Below, piece after piece: positions 43,962 to 54,294 of a stretch of 64,000 nt of DNA. The notes under the pieces were generated by a model. That model made no database searches. It saw only the letters and a program-made list of their open reading frames with translations, and had not been told where the DNA came from. Made by a program: the position numbers and the translations under genes. This stretch comes from JBGPGW01 sp046349515 (lineage in GTDB: Bacteria; Pseudomonadota; Alphaproteobacteria; CADEGL01), in assembly GCA_046349515.1 (NCBI GenBank), contig JAXMCE010000001.1, forward strand, positions 62,001-126,000, read 5' to 3'. Within the stretch, counting starts at the first letter, position 1; each line of letters opens with the position of its first letter.

Positions 43962-44522
43962 ATGAAGGCGCTGTTCACGATGCTCGCGGACTACAATGCC
44001 TGGGCCAACGCCCGGCTGTTCGCCGCGGCCGCAGCACTTCCCGATCGCGACTACCGGGCCGACCGCGGCGCCTTCTTCGGATCGCTCCACGGCACGCTCA
44101 ATCACCTGCTCGTGGGCGACCTCATCTGGCTCCATCGCCTCACGGGCGAAGGCACCGAGCCCGCCACGCTCGACGGGATCCTCCATGACGACCTGGGCTC
44201 GCTTTCCGCCGCGCGCCGGCACGAAGATGCGCGCTTCGTCCGCTACATCGCCTCGCTCGACGAAGCGACGCTCGCCGACGGTACGGTGACTTACCGCTCG
44301 ACGCGGAACCCCATGGAGATCGAGCAGAAGCTCGCCCCTCTCCTCCTTCACGTCTTCAACCACCAGACCCATCACCGCGGCCAGGCGCACGGCATCCTCA
44401 CCATGGTCGCGGGCGAGGCGCCCTCCCTCGACCTCCTCATGTACCAGCGCTCGACGGGCGAGAGCATCCTCAAGGGCGGCGCGATCGACGTGACGCGGCC
44501 CGAGCGGCGCCCCGCGCGCTAA
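43962..44522 (+). CDS. DinB-family protein
   Basis: A 186-residue four-helix bundle of the DinB/YfiT type. Metal-binding histidines are seen in LHGTLNHLLVGDLIW and in HVFNHQTHHRGQAHGIL, the three-histidine arrangement typical of the family, so a metal is probably bound. Members act as thiol-dependent transferases (mycothiol, bacillithiol) or have unknown roles. In this Gram-negative setting the thiol partner is unclear. It sits 19 bases after the BNR gene and converges on the phosphatase gene, overlapping its 3' end by 4 bases. Confidence 0.85.
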   Translation: MKALFTMLADYNAWANARLFAAAAALPDRDYRADRGAFFGSLHGTLNHLLVGDLIWLHRLTGEGTEPATLDGILHDDLGSLSAARRHEDARFVRYIASLDEATLADGTVTYRSTRNPMEIEQKLAPLLLHVFNHQTHHRGQAHGILTMVAGEAPSLDLLMYQRSTGESILKGGAIDVTRPERRPAR

Positions 44523-45163
44523 GCCATCCCACCGCGAGCGGCGGCGTCGCGGCCGATCGTGGCCGCGATCGCGCCCGTCGCGGTGCCAAGCCCGGCGCCG
44601 ACGATGATGTCCGACAGCCAGTGGTAATCCGCGCCGAGCAACCCGATAGGCACGGCGAGGGCGATGACGGCCCACAGCCAGCGGACGCGCGGCGCGAGGA
44701 TCCAGAGCACCGAGACGACCGAGAAGGTCAGGGTCGTGTGGCCCGAGGGGAAAGAGGCATAGGCAACCCCGCCCTCGAACGGATGGAAGCCATAGCTCCC
44801 GTCGCCGAAATAGGACGGGTTGTTGTTGACCCAGGTCTCGGGCCAGGTGCGGCCGAAGGCCCTTTTCAACTGCTCCTTGATGGCGGAGGCGACGATGACG
44901 CTCGTGCCGAGGCGGAGGACCAGATCGTCGAACCGGCACAGGCGGGCCCTCGCGACACGCCGGAGGGCCATGATGACGAGCGCCACGGCCGCGGCCGGCC
45001 GGAACGGATCCGGGATGTAGGTCAGCCACACGAACCAGGGAATGCCATGAAGGTGATCGTGGCTTACCGTCGCCACGGCACGATCGAGAAAAAAATAAGA
45101 GACGACCGCGAGTCCGATGCAAATCGCGGCCGCGATCACCCAGGCGCGTTGATCCGTCGCCAT
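44519..45163 (-). CDS. PAP2-family membrane phosphatase
   Basis: A 214-residue integral membrane protein with five to six helices. The three phosphatase motifs are present: KEQLKRAFGRTWPE (C1), ASFPSGHTT (C2) and LLGADYHWLSDIIVGAG (C3), with the catalytic histidine at the SGH and the YHW position. Family members dephosphorylate undecaprenyl pyrophosphate, phosphatidic acid or other lipid phosphates at the periplasmic face. ATG 45163 is chosen, leaving out a short in-frame leader. The substrate cannot be assigned. Confidence 0.85.
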   Translation of the reverse strand: MATDQRAWVIAAAICIGLAVVSYFFLDRAVATVSHDHLHGIPWFVWLTYIPDPFRPAAAVALVIMALRRVARARLCRFDDLVLRLGTSVIVASAIKEQLKRAFGRTWPETWVNNNPSYFGDGSYGFHPFEGGVAYASFPSGHTTLTFSVVSVLWILAPRVRWLWAVIALAVPIGLLGADYHWLSDIIVGAGLGTATGAIAATIGRDAAARGGMA

Positions 45164-45233
45164 CTCTCCACACCCCCCTGCCACCCTGAACTTGCGAGAA
45201 CCTTATCACGCGATGCACGCCCCACGCTTCGTC

Positions 45234-45280
45234 CCTCGACAGGCCCGGGATGAGGACGCTCAGCGTGAGGTTTTCTCATG
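45234..45280. repeat. Degenerate copy of the CTCGACAGGC...GATGAGG intergenic repeat
   Basis: CCCTCGACAGGCCCGGGATGAGGACGCTCAGCGTGAGG (split around 45234-45271) shares its parts with the repeats at 323-361 and 27735-27763, but the arms no longer pair perfectly. The rest of the gap 45164-45352 has no gene. Confidence 0.45.
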
Positions 45281-45352
45281 GCGTTCCCTTCCGAGCCGGC
45301 CGAAGGATGCAGTCGGCGTGACGCGCCGCGGCGCTTCCTGGTAGAAACCGGC

Positions 45353-46618
45353 ATGGCGCGGATCCGCGATCTCGACGACATCGTTCGCCACGGACTCTGC
45401 ATCGGCTGCGGGCTCTGCGAAAGCATGGCCGGGCGCGAGCGCGTCGCGATGACTCTCGTCGAGCCGGGGCAGATTCGCCCGCTCACTCGGCGTCCGATCG
45501 AGGACGGCCTCATGCGCCGCATCCTCGATGCCTGCCCGGGCATCAGCCTCGTCGGCCCGGACGAGGCGCGCGCCAAGGCCGAGGGGGCCGTCATGCACAC
45601 GATGTGGGGGCCCATCCATTCGCTCCGGCGGTGCTGGGCGGCGGACGGCCGGGTGCGTCACAAGGCGGCCGCGGGCGGCGCGCTGACAGCGCTCGGCCAG
45701 TATCTCCTCGCGAGCGGAGAGGTCGACGCGATCCTCCATGTGCGTGCGTCGGCGACCGAGCCGATGCTCACGGACGCGCTCGTGAGCACCACTGCCGATG
45801 ACGTGCTGTCGGGCGCCCAGTCGCGCTACGGCCCCGCGGCGCCGCTTGTCCATGTCATGCGCCTTCTCGATGAGGGGCGCCGTTTCGCCGTCATCGCCAA
45901 GCCCTGCGACATCGCCGGCATCCGCAACCTCGCGCGGCAGGACGGGCGCGTCGAGGCGCAGGTTCCCTATCTTCTTTCGATCTTCTGCGGCGGGGTCGCC
46001 AACCTCGAGACCGCCCGGCGGATCGCGCGCTACCACGGCCTCGCGCCCAAGGACGTGGCCGTGTTCCGCTGGCGCGGCGAAGGCTGGCCGGGCCCGACCC
46101 ATGTCGAGGCCAAAGACGGGCGCGTCTTCGACCTGACCTATTTCGAGACCTGGTACGCGGGCGACAAGCCGTGGACCTACGACCTCCAGTTCCGCTGCAA
46201 GCTGTGCCCCGATGCGATCGGCGAGCTGGCCGACGTGGCCTGCCCCGACGGCTGGATCATCGAAGGCGGCAAACGCATCTTCCGCGAGGCGCCGGGCGTC
46301 AACCTGGCCGTCGCGCGCACGGCAAAGGGCTCGCGCCTCGTCGAGCGCGCGGCCGCCGCCGGCGCCCTCACCCTCGCGCCCTGCACGATCGAGGACATGG
46401 CGATCCAGCATGGCGATCACCGGGCGCGGAAGCTCGGCCGTCCCGCGCGCGCCTTGGGCATGCGCTTGGCCGGCGCGCCCACGATCCGCGCCCGCCGGTT
46501 CCGCGCCTGGCGCCACGTGCTCGCGAACGGCTTCAAGGAGAATTGGCTGGCCCTCCGCGGCGCCTTCGCGCGCGCACGAGCGGGAGCCAACCGCGAGACT
46601 CCGCCCGCGCCCGGCTGA
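45353..46618 (+). CDS. FrhB/FdhB-like Fe-S flavoprotein (coenzyme F420 hydrogenase/dehydrogenase beta-subunit family)
   Basis: A 421-residue protein of the F420-reducing hydrogenase beta-subunit family. An N-terminal cluster motif HGLCIGCGLCESMAG, the FrhB N region (GGALTALGQYLLASGEVDAI), the C region (AKPCDIAGIRNLARQD, SIFCGGVANLETA) and a second cysteine set FRCKLCPDAIGELADVACPD are present. Family members use flavin and Fe-S clusters to pass electrons to F420 or, in bacteria, to other substrates such as divinyl chlorophyllide. No F420 synthesis gene is visible here, so F420 use is not implied. ATG 45353 lacks a strong ribosome binding site; the frame opens upstream at 45278. Confidence 0.8.
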   Translation: MARIRDLDDIVRHGLCIGCGLCESMAGRERVAMTLVEPGQIRPLTRRPIEDGLMRRILDACPGISLVGPDEARAKAEGAVMHTMWGPIHSLRRCWAADGRVRHKAAAGGALTALGQYLLASGEVDAILHVRASATEPMLTDALVSTTADDVLSGAQSRYGPAAPLVHVMRLLDEGRRFAVIAKPCDIAGIRNLARQDGRVEAQVPYLLSIFCGGVANLETARRIARYHGLAPKDVAVFRWRGEGWPGPTHVEAKDGRVFDLTYFETWYAGDKPWTYDLQFRCKLCPDAIGELADVACPDGWIIEGGKRIFREAPGVNLAVARTAKGSRLVERAAAAGALTLAPCTIEDMAIQHGDHRARKLGRPARALGMRLAGAPTIRARRFRAWRHVLANGFKENWLALRGAFARARAGANRETPPAPG

Positions 46619-46747
46619 GCGGCGAGACTGTCCACCCCTCGGGCGCGCGACGGGGAGACACGCGCGCCACCCCAAGTCTCCGTTGGCCAAAACGGATGAA
46701 AGCGGCGAGACTTCGCTAACCGCCTCGTCCCTTCCCCGCCACGCCCC

Positions 46748-47650
46748 ATGACCGTCGCGCCCTGGCTCTGGATCGTCTTCACGCTCATCGCGTCGGTCTG
46801 CCAGACCGCGCGGAACGCCATGCAGCGCAATCTCATCTCGGGTCTCGGCACGGTCGGGGCGACCCATGTGCGATTCCTCTTCGGCCTGCCCTTCGCGCTC
46901 CTCTTCCTTCCGGCGATCGTGATCGCGAGCGGTGAGGCGCTGCCGCCTCTCACGCTCTCCGCCTTCCTTTGGACGGCCGCGGGCGGCCTCGCGCAGATGG
47001 TCGCGACGGGCCTCATGCTGGCCGCCATGCGCGAGCGCTCCTTCGTCATCGCCATCGCCTATACCAAGACCGAGCCCGTGCAGGTGGCGATCCTCGGCGC
47101 CGTGCTTCTCGCCGACGAGGTGACGGTCGGCATCGCGCTCGCCATCCTCATCGCGAGCCTGGGCGTCATCATGCTGTCATGGCCGGGCCGCGGGTCCTGG
47201 CGGGAGGCCATTTCGTGGCGGCCCGCCGCGCTCGGCATCGGCGCGGGCGGGCTCTTCGCGCTCGCCGCCGTCGGCTATCGCGGCGGCATCAAGGCGCTCG
47301 ACGCGCCGAGCTTCCTCGTCGGCGCCTCGGTGACGTTGACGATTGCCCTCGCCGTCCAGGCTGGAACGCTCACCGCCTTCCTTCTCGCGCGCCGGGACGG
47401 CACGCTCGGCGCCATCTTCCGCGCCTGGCGCCCGTCGTTGCTTGCCGGCTTCACGGGCGCCTTTGCCTCGCAGCTCTGGTTCTTCGCCTTCGCGATCGAG
47501 ACGGCCGCGCGCGTGCGCACGCTCGCCCTCGTCGAGATCCTGTTCGCGCAGATCGTGTCGCGGCGCCTGCTCGAGGAACGCCTGGCCGCGCGCGAGATCG
47601 CGGGCATCGCGCTCCTCATCATCGGCGTCGTGCTGATCCTGCGGGGCTGA
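46748..47650 (+). CDS. EamA/DMT-family permease
   Basis: A 300-residue permease with about ten membrane helices in two repeats. The start (WLWIVFTLIASVCQTARNAM) and the joining sequence (AYTKTEPVQVAILGAVLLAD) are conserved in a DMT branch distinct from the triplet at 6.7-9.4 kb, lacking its LGERVG motif. It ends shortly before tRNA-Pro, with which it converges. Substrate unknown. Confidence 0.85.
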   Translation: MTVAPWLWIVFTLIASVCQTARNAMQRNLISGLGTVGATHVRFLFGLPFALLFLPAIVIASGEALPPLTLSAFLWTAAGGLAQMVATGLMLAAMRERSFVIAIAYTKTEPVQVAILGAVLLADEVTVGIALAILIASLGVIMLSWPGRGSWREAISWRPAALGIGAGGLFALAAVGYRGGIKALDAPSFLVGASVTLTIALAVQAGTLTAFLLARRDGTLGAIFRAWRPSLLAGFTGAFASQLWFFAFAIETAARVRTLALVEILFAQIVSRRLLEERLAAREIAGIALLIIGVVLILRG

Positions 47651-47729
47651 GCCGCCGCGTCACGACGACGCGTCCGCGTGCGCCAGCGTGGCGACGCGGC
47701 GGGCTCGGGCGATGGAACAGTGGAAAGAG

Positions 47730-47806
47730 TGGTCGGACCGGCGGGATTTGAACCCACGACCCTCAGACCCCCAGTCTGATGCGCTACCAGGCTGCGCTAC
47801 GGTCCG
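47730..47806 (-). tRNA. tRNA-Pro (anticodon GGG), CCA encoded
   Basis: Read on the minus strand, the acceptor stem CGGACCG pairs with CGGTCCG followed by A and an encoded CCA. D-arm GCGCAGCCTGGTAGCGC, anticodon stem TCAGA/TCTGA with loop CTGGGGG (anticodon GGG), and a T-arm with GTTCAAATC are in order. Total 77 bases. This places the gene as tRNA-Pro reading CCC and CCU codons, common in this GC-rich genome. It sits just downstream of the merR gene. Confidence 0.97.
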
Positions 47807-47861
47807 ATCGGAGACGTCGTGCGGAGCCTAGGTCGAATCGCGGGAGGCGACAAGCGGCGAG

Positions 47862-48377
47862 TCAGCCGCGCACGGCGCGCAAGAGCGCGCGCAACTCCAT
47901 GAGTTCGCCCAAGAGCGCCTCGAGCTCGCGCCTCTTCGCCGCATCGATCGCGGGACGCGCGGGCTCGATCGCGGCGCGAACCGGCTCGGCCGCGACCGGC
48001 GCCGGTGCCACCGGCACGACCGGTGCCGCAGGCGCGGGCAGCGCCGCGGGTGCCGGCACGACGACCGGGATCGCGGTCTCCGCGCGGCGCACCGGCTCGC
48101 GGATCACGCCGTCGCGCAGGAGACGCTGCACGCCCTTGATCGTGTAGCCGTCGCGATAGAGAAGGTCGCGCACGCGCCGGAGCAGGACCACGTCCTCCGG
48201 CCGGTAGTAGCGGCGTCCCCCGCCGCGCTTCAGGGGCCGAACTTGCGGAAACTTGGTTTCCCAGAATCTCAGCACGTGCTGCGGCACGTCGAGATCGGTC
48301 GCGACTTCGCTGATGGTGCGAAACGCCGAATCGGATTTGCGGGCCCGCCGCGGATCCGACAGATGGACCTCGACCAT
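47862..48377 (-). CDS. MerR-family transcriptional regulator
   Basis: A 171-residue protein with a MerR-type winged helix-turn-helix at ~18-88: FRTISEVATDLDVPQHVLRF, FWETKFPQVRPLKRGGGRRYY and a helix LLRRVRDLLYRDGYTIKGVQ. A Pro/Ala/Val-rich linker (~100-140) then leads to a C-terminal helix ELEALLGELMELRALLRAV that could dimerise. This CueR-like short form next to ihfA is conserved in alphaproteobacteria. No metal-binding cysteines, so its signal is unknown. It follows ihfA by 4 bases and is co-transcribed. Confidence 0.9.
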   Translation of the reverse strand: MVEVHLSDPRRARKSDSAFRTISEVATDLDVPQHVLRFWETKFPQVRPLKRGGGRRYYRPEDVVLLRRVRDLLYRDGYTIKGVQRLLRDGVIREPVRRAETAIPVVVPAPAALPAPAAPVVPVAPAPVAAEPVRAAIEPARPAIDAAKRRELEALLGELMELRALLRAVRG

Positions 48378-48381
48378 GGGT

Positions 48382-48708
48382 TCAGCTCGTCTTCTCGCCC
48401 TCGGCGATCTTGTGGAGCGCCGCGTTGATCTGGTTCTTCAGCACATGCGAGGCCCGGAAGACCAGCACCCGGCGCGGCAGGATCGGCACGACCGCGCCCG
48501 TCTTCGGATTGCGTCCGATCCGCTGGCCTTTCTGGCGCACCGAGAAGCTGCCGAAGGACGAGATCTTCACCGTCTCGCCCTTGGTCAACGAGTCGGAAAT
48601 GTGCTTGAGAACCGTTTCGACCAACTGCGCCGATTCGTGGCGCGAAAGGCCGACCTCCTGATAGACGGCCTCGCTCAAATCCGCGCGCGTCAGCGTCTGC
48701 CCTGCCAT
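48382..48708 (-). CDS. ihfA: Integration host factor, alpha subunit
   Basis: A 108-residue DNA-bending protein. The signature TVKISSFGSFSVRQKGQRIGRNPKTG, split here as KISSFGSFSVRQK and GRNPKTG, with the intercalating proline of the beta arm, is intact; the N-terminal TLTRADLSEAVYQEVGLSR marks the alpha subunit. It partners with IHF beta encoded elsewhere. ATG 48708 is preceded by GGGGGACAGG. The gap upstream to plsX is 109 bases and carries its likely promoter. Confidence 0.95.
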   Translation of the reverse strand: MAGQTLTRADLSEAVYQEVGLSRHESAQLVETVLKHISDSLTKGETVKISSFGSFSVRQKGQRIGRNPKTGAVVPILPRRVLVFRASHVLKNQINAALHKIAEGEKTS

Positions 48709-48742
48709 CCCCTGTCCCCCTTTATTTTCTTATTGAAGCGAG

Positions 48743-48771
48743 ACGGTAATGGTCGGCCATAAATCCGTCAA
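48743..48771 (-). promoter_or_regulatory. Putative promoter of ihfA-merR
   Basis: On the minus strand TTGACG (48771-48766) and TACCGT (48748-48743) are separated by 17 bases. The region lies in the only AT-rich gap of this gene run, just upstream of the ihfA ribosome binding site. The -10 is weak, so the call is tentative. Confidence 0.35.
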
Positions 48772-48817
48772 TTACCGGACGTTAGAACGAAATGTGAAGA
48801 CCGCTTTTTAACGTTCC

Positions 48818-49873
48818 CTAGGCTCCCGCTGCAACACTGGCAGGACCCGGGATTTCACCCGGGTTGAGCTTCTCGAACTCGTCCCGGATCCGGGCATTGA
48901 ACCCCCCGACGGCCATGTCATGGGCGACGCCGATGGCGTTGGCGAAGCCGAGGGCGTCCGTCCCCCCATGGCTTTTGACCGCGATGCCGTTCAAGCCCAC
49001 GAACATGGCCCCGTTGTGCCGGCGCGGGTCGACCCGGCGCGCGAGCTTTTTCAGGGCCCGGCGGGCGAGTAGGTAGCCCAACTGGGCCGAAATCGAGCTC
49101 TTGAAAGCTTCCCTCAGGAACTGGTTGACGAGCCGGGCGGTCCCCTCGGCGGTCTTGAGCGCGATGTTCCCGGTAAAGCCGTCCGTCACGATGACGTCGA
49201 CCGTCCCGGCCGCGATGTCGTCGCCCTCGATGAAGCCGTGGAAATTGATCGGAAGGTTCGTCGAGCGGAGGAAGGTGTTCGCGCTCTTGAGCTCCTCATG
49301 CCCCTTCATCTCCTCGGTCCCGACGTTCAAGAGGCCCACTGTCGGCTCGGCCAGACCAAGGACAATTCGAGAAAAAATGGTACCCATTACAGCGAATTGG
49401 ACGAGATTGTTCGCATCGCACTCGACGTTGGCGCCGAGGTCCAGCATGACGCTCTCGCCCTTCAAGGTCGGGAAGAAGGAGGCCATCGCCGGGCGATGGA
49501 TGCCGGGCAACGTCCTGAGCTGGAGCTTGGCCATGGCCATGAGGGCGCCCGTATTGCCCGCCGAGACCACCCCGTCGGCCTCGCCCTCCTTCACCGCGTC
49601 GATCGCGTGCCACATGCTCGAGGCCCGCCCGCCCCTCAGGGCCTGGGAGGGCCGCATGTCGCTCGGCACGACCTCGCTGGTATGCCGGATCGAGACCCGC
49701 TCGCGCAGCTTCCGCTTGCGCCGGACGAGACGAATGAGGCGCTTTTCGTCCCCGACAAGCACGAATTGGAGGGTGGGATAGCGCTTGCGCGCGATATTCG
49801 CGCCGCGAATGACCGCCTCCGGCGCGTTGTCGCCGCCCATGGCGTCGAGTGCGAGCGTCAAAGTGGTCGACAA
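48818..49873 (-). CDS. plsX: Phosphate acyltransferase
   Basis: A 351-residue enzyme that makes acyl-phosphate from acyl-ACP for phosphatidic acid synthesis at the membrane. The N-terminus LTLALDAMGGDNAPEAVIRG, the central DGVVSAGNTGALMAMAKLQL and DVIVTDGFTGNIALKTAEG are diagnostic. Translation appears to start at TTG 49873: GGAGG lies five bases upstream and no ATG precedes the conserved N-terminus. It lies 34 bases after rpmF. fabH, commonly next in line in related genomes, is missing; ihfA follows instead. Confidence 0.95.
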   Translation of the reverse strand: MSTTLTLALDAMGGDNAPEAVIRGANIARKRYPTLQFVLVGDEKRLIRLVRRKRKLRERVSIRHTSEVVPSDMRPSQALRGGRASSMWHAIDAVKEGEADGVVSAGNTGALMAMAKLQLRTLPGIHRPAMASFFPTLKGESVMLDLGANVECDANNLVQFAVMGTIFSRIVLGLAEPTVGLLNVGTEEMKGHEELKSANTFLRSTNLPINFHGFIEGDDIAAGTVDVIVTDGFTGNIALKTAEGTARLVNQFLREAFKSSISAQLGYLLARRALKKLARRVDPRRHNGAMFVGLNGIAVKSHGGTDALGFANAIGVAHDMAVGGFNARIRDEFEKLNPGEIPGPASVAAGA

Positions 49874-49907
49874 CAGCCCCTCCCGCCGGGCTGGGTCCGG
49901 CCCCCGG

Positions 49908-50090
49908 TCAGGTCTGGCTGGCTTCGCTCACTTCGCGGCCGCGATACTGGCCGCAGGCCCCGCAGACATTGTGCGGGCGCATCATCTCGCCGCAATTCGG
50001 GCATTCCACATAGGCCGACGGCTTGAGCGCATGGTGCGACCGGCGCATGTTCCGCCGCGACTTGGACGTCTTCTTCTTTGGGACAGCCAT
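49908..50090 (-). CDS. rpmF: 50S ribosomal protein L32
   Basis: A 60-residue ribosomal protein beginning AVPKKKTSKSRRNMRRSHH after the initiator, with the zinc-finger cysteines CPNCGEMMRPHNVCGACGQY all four present (the C+ form). ATG 50090 is the conserved start; the upstream nine in-frame residues are not conserved. The rpmF-plsX order, with DUF177 upstream, is the common bacterial arrangement linking ribosome and lipid synthesis. Confidence 0.96.
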   Translation of the reverse strand: MAVPKKKTSKSRRNMRRSHHALKPSAYVECPNCGEMMRPHNVCGACGQYRGREVSEASQT

Positions 50091-50187
50091 GGTGTTCTCC
50101 GCTAAGGGTCTCGGCAAAGCTCAGGCGGGCCGGGGGGTCCCGTTCAATAGCCCAGAAAACGCCCAAAACGCAAGGATTTGGAGCAGT

Positions 50188-50730
50188 TCAGCCCATCCGT
50201 TTGCGAAGCGCGGCCAGGGCCGCGAAGGGGCTGGCGCTCTTTTCGGGGGTCTCGGACGAGCGCGGCAGGACCGCGTCGAGACTCGCCCCCGGCGCCCGAG
50301 GGTAGGGATCGAGCGCCAAGGCCAAGTGCTGGGAGACCGCCTCGCCCAAATCGATCACGCTGCCATGGAGCGCCTCGGGCCCGTCATCGCCTTGGTCGTC
50401 GGCCACCCCCTCCTCGCCCCCGCCGTCGCCGGAGGCGTAGCTTATGGACACGCGCTCGTCGATCGAGCTCTCGAGCGGATCGAGCGTCACGACACAGCGC
50501 TGGCGGACGGACGCGCTGAGGCGGCCTTCGAGCCTGAAGAGGCCGGGGCCCAGCTTGGCGATGGTGAGCTCGGCCCGGAGCCGGTCGATGCCGAGCGCGC
50601 CGAACCGGTCGGCGAGCGCGCGGCACTCCTCCTCCGTCGCCTCGATCACGCGGTGCTCGGCCACTTCGCCAAGCTCGGCCGTATCGAAGGGGCGGCTGAA
50701 TTCCGGTTGCGGCGGCGCTTTGCTGACCAT
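50188..50730 (-). CDS. DUF177/YceD family protein
   Basis: A 180-residue protein of the YceD (DUF177) family, which almost always lies upstream of rpmF. Family features are RCVVTLDPLESSIDERVSIS (the conserved single cysteine in the middle strand) and GSVIDLGEAVSQHLALALDP, PYPRAPG near the end. In E. coli and plants the family is linked to 23S rRNA maturation. ATG 50730 has GAGGT upstream and gives the standard length. A 97-base gap separates it from rpmF, probably without a separate promoter. Confidence 0.88.
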   Translation of the reverse strand: MVSKAPPQPEFSRPFDTAELGEVAEHRVIEATEEECRALADRFGALGIDRLRAELTIAKLGPGLFRLEGRLSASVRQRCVVTLDPLESSIDERVSISYASGDGGGEEGVADDQGDDGPEALHGSVIDLGEAVSQHLALALDPYPRAPGASLDAVLPRSSETPEKSASPFAALAALRKRMG

Positions 50731-50860
50731 GACACACCTCGGCGACACGCTCGGCGCATAGACAACGCGCTTCGCGCATGATGGTTGATATAGCCACTCG
50801 CAGCGGCGGATCAATGGAGCCGGGCGTGCCCCGCGCCGCTTGTGCCCGCCGCCGCGCGGC

Positions 50861-51394
50861 TCAGGGCGGCGCGCCGAACTGGACGCGGCCCGCGAGCAGC
50901 CCCTCGGCATTCGTCCGGCCGAGCGCCGCGTCTTCCCGCCGCACGTAGTCGGCGACCGAGGCAAGCAGATCCGCGTCCGGCGGCGCGCCCGCATAGAGAT
51001 TGCGCGCGAGCGCCGCGTCCAAGGATTCGCCGCCGCCATCGAGCGCCGCCTCATAGGCCTGGACGCAGCCGTAGAACCCCTTGGCCAGCGCCTTCACGCG
51101 ACGCCCCACGCCGAGATCGCCCACGCCCATCTCGCGCAAGTTGCGGTCGACATCGGCGAACATGAGGTCGAAAAGGGCCTGCGCCGTCTCGGCACCGTCC
51201 CGCCCGCAGCGCTTCAAGCGTCGCATGACGAGGAAGGCGTGGAGCGCGATCATCTCGAAGCGTCCGAGCGGGGTGTCCGGCACGCCGTACCGTGCGTAGA
51301 ATTCGGCCTGGCGCGCCTGGCCGACGATGCGCTCGTAAAGAGCGTGACTGGGCGCCGCGGAGTCCTTTCGCGCGCGCTGTCCCCATCCGAGCAT
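50861..51394 (-). CDS. Ubiquinol-cytochrome c chaperone family protein (CBP3/UQCC1-like)
   Basis: A 177-residue mostly helical protein with the CBP3 core: ALYERIVGQARQAEFYARYG, VPDTPLGRFEMIALHAFLVM and DLMFADVDRNLREMGVGDLG, ending with RRVKALAKGFYGCVQAYE. The family helps assemble the cytochrome bc1 complex and is shared by alphaproteobacteria and mitochondria. It is divergent from bamE with about 98 bases between, an arrangement common in this class, and heads the run DUF177-rpmF-plsX-ihfA-merR. Confidence 0.88.
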   Translation of the reverse strand: MLGWGQRARKDSAAPSHALYERIVGQARQAEFYARYGVPDTPLGRFEMIALHAFLVMRRLKRCGRDGAETAQALFDLMFADVDRNLREMGVGDLGVGRRVKALAKGFYGCVQAYEAALDGGGESLDAALARNLYAGAPPDADLLASVADYVRREDAALGRTNAEGLLAGRVQFGAPP

Positions 51395-51492
51395 GGCCGG
51401 CCTCTCTTGACACCACCCAAGAGGTGGTGCGAACTTCGTACCAACACACTATCACCAGACGTTGCGATCGGATCAAGGGCGCCCCAGCCGCG

Positions 51493-51996
51493 ATGCCAGC
51501 GAGCCGACCGAATCTCCGTGCCCGTGCCACGCGCTTGGCGTTCGCGTGCGCGACCGCGTGCGCTCTCGTCGCGTGCTCGCCGCCCATCGAGCCCCGCGGC
51601 AACATGCTCGACAAGGACGCGATCGCCGAAATCACGCCGGGCGTGCATACGCGCGACAACGTGACTCAAGTGCTCGGCACGCCCTCGAGCGTGGCCTCCT
51701 TCGACAAGAACATCTGGTACTACATCGGCGGCCAGACGGAGCGGATCGCCTTCTTCAAGCCCGAGATTCTCGAACAACAGGTTGTCGCCATCAAATTCGA
51801 CGAGTCCGGCACGGTGAGCGAGATCCGCAAGTACACGCTCCAGGACGGCAAGGAGGTCGAGATGGTCGAGCGCGAGACGCCGACGCGCGGACGGGAGCTG
51901 AGCTTCATGCGCTCCTTCCTCGGCTCGATCGGCCTCTTGAGCCGCGACGTGCTCAACAGCGAGCCCGGCTACCGAGGGACGGGCCGCGGCAACTGA
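51493..51996 (+). CDS. bamE: Outer membrane protein assembly factor BamE (SmpA/OmlA lipoprotein)
   Basis: A 167-residue lipoprotein of the BAM outer-membrane assembly complex. The lipobox LVAC sits after a hydrophobic leader, and the SmpA/OmlA domain follows: ITPGVHTRDNVTQVLGTPSS, then KNIWYYIGGQTER and VVAIKFDESGTVSEIRKY. The lengthened C-terminal part (LQDGKEVEMVERETPTRGRE) is the usual alphaproteobacterial form. The start at 51493 gives the best signal peptide but has no obvious ribosome binding site. A CACCACC/GGTGGTG inverted repeat at about 51413-51433 lies in the divergent promoter region. Confidence 0.9.
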   Translation: MPASRPNLRARATRLAFACATACALVACSPPIEPRGNMLDKDAIAEITPGVHTRDNVTQVLGTPSSVASFDKNIWYYIGGQTERIAFFKPEILEQQVVAIKFDESGTVSEIRKYTLQDGKEVEMVERETPTRGRELSFMRSFLGSIGLLSRDVLNSEPGYRGTGRGN

Positions 51997-52018
51997 GCGA
52001 CAGCTTCTCGACAGGACA

Positions 52019-52044
52019 ACGCCCCGGACTCGCGTCCGGGGCGT
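52019..52044. terminator. Bidirectional terminator between bamE and hppA
   Basis: GCCCCGGAC at 52021-52029 and GTCCGGGGC at 52034-52042 form a perfect 9-bp stem with loop TCGC, extendable by two more pairs. It lies between two convergent genes, followed by CGTCGTCGTTT rather than a pure T-run, so it may stop polymerase from both sides with moderate strength. Confidence 0.6.
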
Positions 52045-52072
52045 CGTCGTTTGGGACGGGTCTTCGCCGATC

Positions 52073-54154
<2,082 letters not shown>

Positions 54155-54294
54155 CTGAAATCCCCCCAAAATGCACTGCTGGGCGGCCCCTGCCCGGGCT
54201 CAAAGGACCCTGAGCCGGTTTACCGCGCGCGGGAACATGCCAGAAGGCCCGAATGGGCGCAACTCGGGCCCGGCCCGCCCTTGGCCCCCTTGTA

